A stretch of 64,000 bases of DNA, from contig NC_058501.1 of assembly GCF_020382885.2 (NCBI RefSeq), forward strand, positions 16,444,501-16,508,500, in the 5' to 3' direction. Under the pieces are notes generated by a model. That model made no database searches. It was given only the letters and a program-made list of their open reading frames with translations, and was not told the origin of the DNA. Shown here piece by piece: positions 33,775 through 46,000 of the stretch (its first letter is position 1; each line of letters starts with the position of its first letter). Made by a program: the position numbers and the translations under genes. The DNA comes from Scatophagus argus (lineage: Eukaryota > Chordata > Actinopteri > Scatophagidae).

Positions 33775-36700
33775 ATGGATTCTCAGTTGGCTTCAGTCCT
33801 GACCAGTGGCAGCCTGAATGTCCAAAATGGCAGCCAGTGTGCAGAGGGATCAGGGCCAGTGACAGAGGTTTTTCTGGAACCAAAGGAAAAAACCTCATCC
33901 AGTACTGTACCAGGTAACCTCCAGTACTTCCCTGTCAAGGCAGCAGTGACCATCAGGCAAGACGCTCTATCAATCAATGGGAAAAAGCCAGAGGTGGGCG
34001 GGACTTGTAAGCCAGCCTCTCAGGAAACAAGCAAGATTGTCGGGTTCAGACAGCCAATCACAGTAAAGACTGGAGTGCCTGTGTTGCGCAGCCGACCAAT
34101 CAGACTCAAAATTGTTGTTCCCCCACAGCGCAGGAGGCCAATCACAAACTCTGCCATCAGCCTGACCAAAGACTTTCAGTTTAGAAGGCCTGTTTCAGTC
34201 TCATCTGGAGCAGTGATCACAGAAAAACACAGAAGTAACATCCAAGTATCTGCTGGCAAGAATGAAGGAGAAATCAAGGGAGTTACTTATCAACAGACTG
34301 AGGATGACAAACCAGATTCGTTCCATGAGACAGAGGCAGAGAGACTGGAAAAAATGTGCAAAGAGGGAGATGTTTTGGGTGCTAAAATCCACACTAATGG
34401 GACAGAATCTCCTTTAACCTCCAGCACTAATACATTTAAAATACTGAGCAAGCAAGGCATTAAAGAGGAAACCACAGAGGGAGAAACAGGGGAGAATACT
34501 CCCATAATTTTCAGAGAAATGGACTTCAAGTCCTGTAAGACGTTTGATAAGGAGGACATGGAGGAACAGACAGAACCACTGGACCTGAGTTTGCCCAAGA
34601 AAAGAGAGAGTCGAGAGAGGAGGTGTGGACGCTTTCTGGAAGATTGTGGCTGTGAGAGCTTGCTGATCATGGAGGTGGATGAATATGAGGGAGAAGGAGA
34701 CAGAGACATAGTAGAAGAGGACAACGAGGGGTATCAAGAGGACTCTGTGCTGCATGTGGACAGCACTGATACACTTGAAGACTCTCTCCTGTCTCCCTCT
34801 TTCTTTTCTACCTCTGTCTTTACCTCCCTCTCCTCTATAGACGGCGGCGACACTGACAACTTTCTTTTCATAGATGACCAGGGAATCCCGTATACTCTTA
34901 GTCCAGATGGACTCAAAGTGCCGCAACTCGATGCTTTCACGTCAGAGACTCCTCAGTCAGATCAGGCTAATTCAGCAGAGGTAGTAGGAAGGGGGTCGCC
35001 ACGATTGGCCCCCATAGCAGATCCGAGCCTCAGCCAAAGTTTAGATAATGCACTAAATGTACCTTCGGATGATCATAACCCCACACCAGCCCATGCGACT
35101 GACTCTCTATCTCTAGCTGTTGATCAGGCAAAGACTCCAGAAGTCTTCACAAGTTTGATTACAAACTCAGATGGCTCTAAGGCCGCAGAGCCAAGCGTTA
35201 CCTCTGTTCAGGCTAATGCTGTTCTGTCCCCTTCTTCTGAGATATCGGTCCCCACCCAGCCCATTCAGATCCTCACAAACCCTTCTACCAACACTCCGAT
35301 TCTCCTGCTGTCATCCTCCTCTTCCTCTTCTCAGTTCTCTTCGGCTCCAGTGGGTGTCACGCTTCCCTTTTCAGTTACCCAGACCGCATGTGCTACATCG
35401 GCCCCCATGTTCCTCCTCCTTTCATCTGTCCCTTCTTCCCCTGGTGACTCTGCCTCTGCCTCCACTCCTATGGCTGTCCTTGACCCCTCAACTGGCCAGT
35501 TGGCCCAGATCACAGCAGCCTCAGCCCCAGTCTCCCTCTCTTTGCCCTCTGGTCAAGTCAGCACCCTGGGATCACCTCTGCCTCCGGTGTCTCACCCCAT
35601 CATCAGACTGAGCCCCAATAACCCCCCTGTCATCCTGTCGGGAGTGAACAGTGTAAACTCCGGCTCTGTCCTCACCTCTCTTATGGCTCGTTCATCCCCC
35701 CCGGCTCTTCAAAACGACAACCACAGCAGCTCGATTCCCCTCCTTCTTTCTCAAATCAGCTCTTCCGATTCAAATTCTGGAAGTGAAGCCATATCTGTTG
35801 AAGAAGTCCCAAATGAAAACAACAAGCCATCGACTTCTACAGCATCCTCTCCGCACCCACAGGCTGCTAGTTTGTCCTATGACCCCTTAGCTCGGCCTGG
35901 TTCAGAGGCCCAATCACCAGCCTCAGAGCCCCAATTCGACCCGTCTGACCTGCACTCACAACATTTACCTCTGGATGACCATCTTTACTTCTCCAACTCT
36001 GCAGCTCCTCCCTCACCTGCCAGCGAACTCAGTCTCTCCTCTGGTAAACTCAAGCCCCCTGACCCTCTCGATCCACTGGATCCTCTCTCTCCAGCGGCGT
36101 CACCCAACGCTATGGGCCCTCGCAGGGTGCTGTACTGCCAGCTGTGCCCGCGGGTCTTCTTTTACCTCTCCGACCTTGAGCGCCATGCCATCACTCACTC
36201 TCAGAAGAAGCCCCACGTTTGTCAGCAGTGCGGCAAAGCCTTCAAACGCTCCAGCCATCTGCAGGTCAGTGTGAGCTAATCACACCGTCGTTTCATCAGC
36301 AATATAAGTAAAAACACAACTTTCTTGAACAGATGTTACAGATTACGAGTGCTGTGTTCAAGCTGCGAAAATAATCCTGGCATTTGATCACCTTTTAAGC
36401 TGATATTTTAGCAAACAGCTGCTTATATATGCACCCAGCAGAGATGGGGCAACATGAGCATTTGTTTGGAGTCATGTTTGTGGCCACCTGATGAAGAAGC
36501 TCGGTTCACTCGCCTCGTAGCTTTGTCTTAGTCTTCTCCATCTCCAGAGGGATAAATCCGGCTCTTTCGTCGCTAAATGTTCCGCTCTGCTCGACAGCTA
36601 GTCACTAACTGTGTCTGTTTATCATTAGGCGATGGGCAGGTAGCATTCATTAATTTTTAAGAGGTTTTCTGTAAAGAGTTAAGAGGTATTCTGAAAGCAG

Positions 36701-37279
36701 CTGCCAGCATGATGATGAAAGCACTGAGAGTGAACCAAAACAGTAAAAGTTTCTAATAAATCACACCACCGAGCTGAAAGGCGCTACTAGGCTCCAGGTG
36801 AACTGCTTCGGTTTGGTGTCCTTGTGGATTCATCACTACGAGTGAACTCTTTCAGGACAGTAAAAGTGCTGAGTGATATTTTCACCAATCTTTTATTTAG
36901 TGTTTTCTCTTTTCCTCAACAGAGACACAAGCACATTCACACAGGCCAGAGGAACTTTGTGTGCCCCATCTGCGGCAAACGCTTCAGGGAGGCCGGTGAG
37001 CTCCAGCGCCACCAAAGGGTCCACACGGGAGAGAAACCCTACCAGTGCCAACTTTGCCACACGCGCTTTGCCGAGCGCAACACGCTACGTCGACACACCA
37101 AACGCAAACACCCTTACCACCAAGTAGCCATGGAAATGCTGAACGAGAGAGGAGGAGGCGGTCGAGGAGCCGGAGGAGGCGGCGGCGGCGGATCTGGAGT
37201 GCAAGAGCAGGAGAGCGCTGAATGGTACAGCTCTACTGTATCTAATTTGGATAACTCAGAGTCTGAGGGGGAAACTTAA
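33775..37279 (+). CDS. znf581: ZNF581-like C2H2 zinc-finger protein with a long N-terminal region
   Basis: Probable nuclear transcription regulator, 948 residues in two coding exons (33775-36264 and 36923-37279, phase 0). Four C2H2 fingers lie at about residues 787-808, 814-836, 842-864 and 870-893. Their order and wording (CxRVFxYxSxLxRHxITH, [10 protein letters not shown], [15 protein letters not shown], then HTKRKHP) match human ZNF581. So does [12 protein letters not shown] (363-374) against the LLIDTQGVPYT segment of that protein. Human ZNF581 is only about 200 residues, so most of the N-terminal region here has no counterpart in it. That region contains PLDLS (268-272), a classic CtBP corepressor motif, an acidic stretch (about 304-330) and long Ser/Pro/Thr tracts. 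The intron splits finger 2 after SSHLQ. The tail is Gly-rich. Two out-of-frame ATGs (33761, 33767) sit just upstream of the start. Confidence 0.82.
36265..36922 (+). other. Intron within zinc finger 2 of the znf581-like gene
   Basis: The donor CAG|GTCAGT follows codon 830 and the acceptor is TTTTCCTCAACAG (AG at 36921-36922). The phase-0 join restores the finger as HLQ-RHKHIH. If the intron is retained, the frame stops five codons in (TAA at 36277-36279). Nothing else is recognised in it. Confidence 0.85.
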
Positions 37280-37980
37280 AGACATGCCTGCACGTAGGCT
37301 CCAAAGTAAAGGGACGAGATCATTTGTAACTCTGGTTAGACACTAAACTTTCCTTATTAATAAACATTCAAAAAAGGGAGCACTTGCAATTTTTTTATTA
37401 TGATTTTAAGGTAAATTATTTGTATGAATGTATATTATTCCCATTCCATTTAATGGTCCAAAAATAGTCATACATGATTTTGAGCCTTCCTGTATGAAAA
37501 ATATTGCGTATATGAAAGGGAAAGCTTATGCTTAAAATCATGCTTTTTTTATGCGAATTCAAAATAATAATGAGATGAAATTGCATTCCCGTAAAGTTCA
37601 CGATAAAAAAAAAACCCTCAAGTGCTCAGAAAAGAATGATAACTTACTTTCTCTGAACAATCCTCTGCTCTAGTTGTATATACGAGGAGTACTATTTGTA
37701 AGAGCTGCACTTCTGCACTATATTCTGTGAAAGATGTGATCTATCTTTCGTACCGTCAGAGACACTGTGAGTCATTTGCACTTGTTTTACTTTAACTCAA
37801 TGTTCACTTTTTATTGTGAAGGAAAATGCCTGCTTCTTTTGTTGCAGCTGTCGATTTTATGAATTGTGTTCATATCACTTAAGAATTTTACCATATGTCT
37901 TGATTAATTTTAACCTGAACACTATATTCATATTTTTTGTTTCATGTAAATTATGTTAACTTATTTGAATTAAACTTCTT
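37280..37980 (+). other. 3' UTR of the znf581-like gene
   Basis: Candidate poly(A) signals are AATAAA at 37359-37364 and ATTAAA at 37969-37974, giving short and long 3' UTR options. Confidence 0.5.
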
Positions 37981-39333
37981 TAACTGTAACTGAATTGTTT
38001 TCCCGTCTTCTTTTTCGGTTCCACTTTCACACAGATGTTAAAAGAGTTGAGGTATAATCAAATTGGTTTTTCATTAAAAGATTTTAATCACATATAACTC
38101 TCCTTGGTAATGAACACAAGGCTCAGGGTCAATATCTGTCCTCAGAGTTGACTCTCTTTACTACATTAATCACCAAAAAAAACAACACCAGACTTTGCAG
38201 AGAAATTTGTGAGAGGGAGAAAAAGGAAAGGAAATACTTGATATATATCAGCTGGACTACCTCCAGGGAGTAATTGAGTTTGTAAGACAGTCCTCTGTTT
38301 TTTGCACTCTCTCAATTTTCTGCTCCATTTAAGCCATGGAGCCTAACAGAGCTAAGCTCCAGATAAGTTATTAAGTACTGTATCGCTCAAATGACCTGAC
38401 TGGGTCCTCATGGCCGTACTGTTCGTATTTCTGTGCTGTATTCATTGTTGTCTTTTTAAACTATCCTAACTCCACATTCATGGAATAATTTTTTTGAAAC
38501 ACAAGCTCAAGATAAGTCTTACTTATCACTTTATCAGTTTAACAAATTGTTAAAGAACCGAAAAAAAATAAAAACGCGCCAAGTAATGTTTATAAATTCT
38601 CAGTGCCAGTCACCTTAATGGTATTGTTATGTATAAAAAAAATACCTTCACCACTTATATACATAGTGGCAGAAAATATTTAAAATATTTAATTAAAGAT
38701 GTATTACAGGTTATTTACATGGAAAAGGATTTTAAACAAACTCATTTTTCTGCCTTTTTCATTCAGAGTTCATGTGTGCCTGTGAGTCACAGAAAATAAT
38801 CATCATAATAATTCACAGATTTGAACATTTCGGTTTAATTTTATGGTCAACAGGCATAAATGTAAGAGCAAAATCTCCACACTGACACTTTAAACTTGTT
38901 TCCTTAAACTGGTTCTCTGCATGATATATAAATAAAATTATGTAACTATAAAGAAAACAAACTCCAGAGGGTGCCAAAAACAAACGTTTCCATCTTGGTT
39001 TTTGTGTCAGTCAGTGACTGTTTTACTCTGTGCTGTATGTTGACATCATGTTATTATTTTGAATATTATTAGTCACATTATTAAGGCTTATTAAAGTGCT
39101 ACATACATAATACTGAGGTCACTCCGGGGGTTCAGCCATCAAATCAGTGCTGTTCTGTCGGTAAAAAAGAAAGAATGAGTTGACACAAAATGGTCCCTTA
39201 ATTGACACCACCGGGCTGTTGCACTGCTGAGCCTACAAGGTCCTCAACACATGATGATGATGATGAATATTCAAGTGACCGAGTGTGTGAGATCAGCAAC
39301 CCAGCTGGAGATGTGTACCAACAGTGCGGTAAA

Positions 39334-39366
39334 TGTGTGTGCGCGCGCGTGTGTGTGTGTGTGCGC
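39334..39366. repeat. (GT/GC)n microsatellite
   Basis: Alternating GT with a CGCGCG core, in intergenic DNA. Alternating purine-pyrimidine of this kind can adopt Z-DNA. Confidence 0.8.
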
Positions 39367-40227
39367 GAGGCTGGAAGCTGTCCAGATATCGCAGAGCTTC
39401 AAAGTGCAGTGACTGACAGACAGGTGGAAGACGGACAGAGATAGGACAGAAATCTGTGGAGTCTTTGTGTGTGTATGAAATCTGTCCCTCTGTGTGTGTG
39501 TGTGTGAGTGTGCGTGTGCGTGCCTGTGTTTGTGTTGCGTGAAGTGAAAGGGGCAGCAGGGCTTCTGAGTGGCACAGGGCACATGGCCAAGTGATTGAAG
39601 TGATAAAGGCAGAGCAGGAGAGGAGAGAGGGACGGGATCAGATCCAGTGATGAACGAGCAGGGAGAGGCAGCAGATGTAATGGAGTGTGTTAGACTGGTA
39701 TGTTTCTGCTTTTTATTCTCTTTGATACATTCAACACTTTGATATGTTTGTTGTGTATCCGCTCTGTTGCATTGCAGGCGTCCAGTTATTGCCACTTTGA
39801 GCCAAAATGGCCAAAATGATGGAAAGCTAAACAAACCATGGATGGGTTTTGTTTTGGGGTGTCATTACACAGTTCAGCCATGTGAGGGCACACTTAAACT
39901 TGTGATGCGATGCATTTCCTGGCTTATTCCCATGGTGTCTCTCAGCTCTCTCAAATGGTGGAGGGATACTTACACCAGGGTGAAAGGCAGAAGACAGAGA
40001 GCCTAGGAAGAACTGGATCTGCATTGACTGTACTCTGCAGTTTCAGCAGCGAAGGAGGCAGTTTTGACACGAACGTGAAATTGCCCGTGAATGCTCATTA
40101 AGTAAGCTAGATGATGCTTTGCTTGTGTGTTGCGTGTGTGTCCAGAATTACACAGGGAAATATAATACTTCATGAGGGAAAACCTTCTCGCTCACCAGAT
40201 ACACTGCAGGATTAAGACTATGAAATC

Positions 40228-40278
40228 TGTGTGTGTGTGTGTGTGTTTGTGCATGTGTGTGTGTGTGTGTGTGTGTGC
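40228..40278. repeat. (GT)n microsatellite
   Basis: Two GT blocks with a short interruption, in intergenic DNA. Confidence 0.85.
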
Positions 40279-41224
40279 GAAGGAGAGGAGGAAAGGGGGG
40301 TAACAGGTGTTAATCAGAAAGGGAGTCCAGGCTGCAGAGGAGAGGGTGTAGCTGTGTAGGGGAACCAATTACATCACCTTTCCCTCAGTAATGTGCCATG
40401 CTGTCAGCGCAGTCTGTGTTTATATATGTGTATGTTACGCGTGCGTGAGTGTGTGAAAAGCATTTACAGGGCAGGAGAGGAGAAGCTGTCAAAGGTGAGG
40501 TTTTTTAACGATGAAAAAACACTGTCGTATTGCGTAAATGGCACCTGAAAGAGCTGTCCTTCGGTAACCACGTATTAAATTAAGGTTCCCCTTCGTTTTG
40601 TGTTCCATTAGTTGCTCCATTTTGTTCCATGGCAACCATAATAGGCCCAAGCGGTGCCATCTCTGCTCTGTGTTCTCTGATTAGTGGATCTCGACGTCAG
40701 GGACTTTCTTTCCACATCCAATAAAATGGCAGCAACCCCCTGTTTTTCCCTCCTGTTTTCCTGTCGCATGCAGCTCTCTTCCTGTCCTTGTCGTAAAGAC
40801 TTCCTTCCTGCATTGTGCCCTCCTTTCCTGTCCAACTTTTGCAGTCTCCGCTGCCTCACCCAATCTACCTCTCTTCTCTGTCTCCCCCTCTCTATGACCT
40901 GCTGAACCAGCACACACCGGCCTGTCTGTCAAATAGAGAGAACAGGTGCTCCGGCAACGACCTCACTTCCCCCACTTCTTTTCCCCACTCTGCAGCCCAA
41001 AGGCACACACACACACACACACATGCACATATAGACAGCATGCAAACATAGGCAAACACTCTCCTATACGTTCAGCCAATCAGCTTTGAAGGATTGACCA
41101 GCAAGGTGAAACTTTGGTGATTTTGCTTGGCACCAGTGCTGATACATACTGTAAACTATATGCTGACAGACACTGACTTACTGACCTGTGACTCTCTGTG
41201 GTGTCGTACACTCATACACGCATT

Positions 41225-41225
41225 G

Positions 41226-41256
<31 letters not shown>

Positions 41257-41274
41257 CACACACACACACACGCG
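41225..41274. repeat. (CA)n microsatellite
   Basis: About 24 CA units with one CG interruption, in intergenic DNA. Confidence 0.9.
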
Positions 41275-42984
41275 AATACTTGCACGCAAACAGTACTAAA
41301 TCACTTTAAGAGGGTGACCCAAAGGTATCTTGACAGGAGCATATGAGCCTGCAGTCCCGCTACAGTACATGATTTGATATGAGTCCAAAACACTCCCGGG
41401 CTTTTCTCACTGCCTTGTAATAAACTGTCTCTTTATCCTGCCTTCACTTCTCTATCCGCCACATTATGTGGAGATTCAGCTCCCAACACTAAGGAACTGC
41501 TTTAACGTCATCACTGAGTTTACTTTTATTAAAGACATGTTCAAACAAATGCAAAAGTGCTGATTGTCTTTGATTACGTCCCTCAATCAGTCAGTCAACA
41601 GATGCCAAGGGGGAGTGAATGGCTACTGGTGAGAGAGGGTAGGGGAAGGAGGGGTGAGGGCCACGGAGGGGGGAGGGGTAAAGTTTGACAGTCGCTCACA
41701 GTTGGCACCAAGCATCCAGGATGCTTTGGGGCGGATGGGGAGAGGGGCAGAGAGAGCGAGGCTGAGGTAGAGAGGGTGAGTTTTTATCGTAAGGGGACGA
41801 AGGAACCACAGATCCTTGTTCTCTTTGCATTTCACCTTTAGGAAGAAGAAGAAGAAGAAAAAAAACAGAGATAAGTGAGAAAGTGTGGAAAACGGGCAAC
41901 AGAAAAAAAAGGATATGAAAAGAACATGAAAGAAAGAAATCGTCATTAAACGCACTACGGAGTTCTCTGTTTCCCTCTCTTCTTCCATCTCGCACCTCTC
42001 TCAATTTAATCTTAAATCCACTCCAATTTCCCCTGAGGGACTCAATTCTCTCTTTTCCTGTAAGTATTCTCTTTCATTCTCTTGCTTTTATTCTCTCAGT
42101 GTTTTTGGTGCCTTCTTGTGCCTCAGTGCCCTACTGTGCTAGACAAGAAATCTCAATCAGTCACTTGTTATTTGACTGCAGCCATGAGAGAGTGGCCTTC
42201 TTTTGGCCTCCTCATGTAGTAAATAAGTGAGGTGTGTGTGTTTATGGGATTGGGAATAGGAAGAGCACTGTGGTGATTTAATATGCATAACCTCAGCTAA
42301 TCCAGAGTATGTGTGTGGTGGTTCTGTGTGTGTGTGTGTGTTTGTCCATTCCCTTCAAACAGACTTCCTCTGGGTGTTCTGTTGCCGGCCAGTTCAAATC
42401 AATATTCTTAATAGGTTGTGTGTGTGCACTAATGCAACTTATGTAGATTCCCAGCTCTCTCTATTTGAGATTCAGCTCCTCTTCTTTTAGTGCATGACAC
42501 ATTTGTGGTCCTGCTGCCACGGTGCAAAGGCGTGCGATGCTCTAAGTGTTGCGTGTTCGCGTTTGTCCACCACAATCAGTGTCCACCAGCTCTGATGTCC
42601 TGAGTATCTTCTGGGTCCTGGGTCTCAGACACTTGTGCTCGCTTAACTGTCATCTTCATCCTCTTCTTCCTCCTCGCTCCGTCTCTCTAAAAGCCTCCTT
42701 GTCTGTCTAATTCTCTGTGTCGTTGGCTCTGTCTCTGTGGGTGGGCCCCTGTGTCTCTCTGTGTGATTATGACAGACTGTCTACAGGGAGGCCTGCTGTT
42801 GCCAGAGCAGCTCATTGCAGTGTGCATTCTGCCTGTAGGTCTGGGAGGCTTTGCGTCTCTATTTCCCCCTCAATCTCTCTCCGCTGTGCTTTGTGTGCCT
42901 CTATCAATATCGGCGTGCATCTATCAGTGGATTAACAAGCATCTGTCTCTCTCACTCCCCTGCTTCCTCTTGTTCTCTCCTCAG

Positions 42985-43097
42985 CGAGACAGAAGGAGAG
43001 GGCTCCATTCCTCCTGGTAGAGCGACACCAGGAACTTCCTCTGTCTCTCTCTCTCTCTCTGTTCCACTCCCTGGCTTCCTCCACCCTCCCCTCCACC
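42985..43097 (+). other. 5' UTR part of the first coding exon of the myocardin-like gene
   Basis: Preceded by a strong acceptor (CTTGTTCTCTCCTCAG, AG at 42983-42984), so a non-coding exon should exist further upstream. It is CT-rich and ends in an ideal initiation context (CTCCACCATGA). Confidence 0.5.
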
Positions 43098-46000
43098 ATG
43101 ACGCTGTTGGCCTCTGAGAGGTCGCTTCTCATCCGGAACAAGTTCCGCTCAGGTGAGGATCCTGGAGTATCAGCTTGGGCCAATTAAAGGAGAGGAGGAT
43201 TTATTTTCCCACAGCAACGTCTTTACATCTCAGGCATAATTGGCAACATTAGCATCGATATGTAGAGGTGAAATGTACCTTAAAGTTATTGGCTGGTCGG
43301 TCACGCTGTCCGTCATGTGATCGACTGAGTGAGGGTATTGATCATGGTGAATAGATTTAATGATCGCTGCCCACAGACAGGGACGTTTTGAATGGACGTG
43401 AGGACAGCTGAGCTCGAGACATGGCACTTTAACAACAACATTTTGTTGATATACATGTTAAAAAAAGGCAGTTGGCCTTTGACAGTCCGTTTTATTTAAA
43501 GACCCTTAGAATACTTGCTTTCAAATTGAATTGAAAAGAATACAAAAAATTAATTTTCATTTATTGAAAACATATTAATCAAATGATTAAAACCTTCAGG
43601 AGTCAACCAGATCGCTGTGACAAACAGCACTGAACAACCCTCCTATCACTGCATAATCCAAGTTTCTACAAGTTGTAGCGCCTGCTCTTGTGTTCCCATG
43701 CAGCTGTTGTTAACGGCTGGTAAAATAGACAGGCGAGGAAACGACATGGAGACAGTCCCCTAGGTGTACAAACACCTGCTGGAAAACGTGATTCTTTAGA
43801 GCAGCTGCTCTGCTGGAAATCATGTATGTACATAGCAGAGCTGGAGGAATACACAAGTCTGTGAGAACATCAAACTGATGTGAAATAAACATGAGCTTTT
43901 GTCAGCTAGCATATGATTTGTTTAATTGTTAACAAATCTGCTTTTAACATTTTTGTTGACCTTTGACACTGGCGATCCCTTAACCAAAATGCATCTATGA
44001 GCTGTGAGTTCAACCAAAAGAACAAGATGATTCTTTTGGTTCTTTAATTTAAATGATTTGACATCTGAAAAGTTGAGTATTAGTCAGTATTTTTTTAAAA
44101 AAAAAAATGGTTTGGTCTTAAGACTCAGTTTCAGTTTGGGAACCACTATGTGATCCAGCATTAAAAGTCTAATGCGTAGGATTTAGGGGCTGAAATGGAA
44201 TACAATATTCAGAGTTATATTTTCATTGGTTTATAATCATCTGAAACTACTAATTGCTGTGTTTTCATAACCTTAGAATGTGCATCTTATGTGTAGACGA
44301 GTTTTTTGCACGTTGGTTTGAGACGAGCGGTGACGAGTTGGTTGCAATCAGCAAACAGACTGCAGGAAGCCACAGAGTCCTGCACAGTGGGCCTTTAAGG
44401 GGGTTTGAAATGGAGTTCATGACTTGTATTGAGCCTGCAGTTAAAATACAAAGTCATCGTGGCAGCACTGCTTCCCTAACTTGTTATGACGTCAGAGTAT
44501 GCCGCATTAATCTGCTTTAAATCTACATTTTTTACTACATTAAACTTTTGTTTTGAGTTGTCAGAGAGGCAGGAGAGCAGGAAGAATATACTTAGCAGCC
44601 AGAACGAGGATGACGTGAGGAGAAGGGGATGTATGAGAGGCTTGTGGAGAGAGCGGGACAGCTGAAGGGGGGATGGGACCAACAGAAATAGACATACTGA
44701 GAGATAAATAGTCACTGCCCTCAACCCCCTGTGCAGTCCTCCCCTCCCTTTCATCAGGTCTCAGGTCTTAAAACTCACTGGGGGGGACTCTGTGTAACAG
44801 GCCCAGCCCTGCCCTGCTTCGACCGTTTGTGTGTGCACTGAATGCAAATGTGTGTGTGCAAATATGTGGTGTGTAGATGTGTACAAGCATGCAGGGAGAT
44901 ACATAATCTACAAGTGCTGCAAAGTCGTGAGGTAACATAAGTCACAAGGCCATATCATTTAACAGTGATGCTGCTGTTTTGTGTTGCTCAACTCTTACCT
45001 TTCCACGTCAGCGTCTTTTCTGTTCCCCCCCGCATAATTTTGTCCTTCAATGAGAAATCAAACTAACTCGCTGATCCATCAGTTTAATGTGTGATTTTTC
45101 ATCATTTTTTTTAACAGTCTCTCTTCTTGTCTTTCAGTCCTGCAATTGAGGATTCAGAACCGAAGGCAGAGTGAGATCAATGCAGACCCTGGTTAGTCCA
45201 TGTGTATCATTAACATTGTTATTGATCCATTCATGCTATGACTGCAGGTTGGGTTTCATATTATGATCTTCAAGTCACCTCTTTTCACTGACAGATGATT
45301 GCTTATTGATTAGAAAATAACTGTGTAGGCTTTACTGTACGGATCAACTTTTACTTTTCTTTGATTTGATTTTTGGAGTTTAAGTTTTCTATTTGATTAT
45401 GTGCTTTTATAACCTCTGACAGTGCAGGAGCCTGCTTTAGTTGGATGAGAGGGTTAATGGTTAGTGTCATATGCCTCATCACAATTAAAAACAATTAAAA
45501 TAACTTTAATGCAAAGAACAAGGGGCAACATTTTCATTATGAATGAGTGGCAACAACAAGAATGATAACCATGATATGCAAAACGTGTTTCCACAATAAT
45601 AAGTCTGCACAAGGCAAAACACAGCAGGTATCAGAGGTGTTAAAAGAAGTACGTGCATAAAGGCAACACCTGCAAAAATAACAATATACTTTTACTATCA
45701 GGCATTACCTAAAGATAAGGGTGTAAATAAAATGTGCTATAAGCACAAAATACAGATACATTCAACCAGATTTGTGCAGCCCATTTTGTACAGACTAGTC
45801 TAGACGCAAGAAATAATTTTATCTCAGATACTTTGTCGACAGGCACGGCGGCTTGCTTTAGTTCCCACCTCACTGTCTGAGGCTGAAGCAGGTTGCACAA
45901 GCAAGCGGCACTGCACTTTCTGATGCCTGCCAACACAAAAGAGCGCCAGAGATGCTCTGTGCTGTAACGTGGAGGGATGAGCTGAAGGCTTAAAGTGCTT

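Larger units (their letters stand above)
37981..42984. other. Intergenic region, GT-rich, no gene seen
   Basis: The first part (to about 39.2 kb) is AT-rich. The rest is full of GT/CA tracts and CT-rich sequence. No ORF on either strand resembles a protein; the longer ones are translations of dinucleotide repeats. Unidentified 5' UTR exons of the myocardin-like gene could lie in the last 1-2 kb. Confidence 0.5.

Noticed and set aside
36265-36279. Short C-terminal end (VSVS then stop) of the znf581-like protein as the true end
   Set aside because: It would cut finger 2 in half. The donor CAG|GTCAGT and the exon at 36923 restore the finger and add two more.
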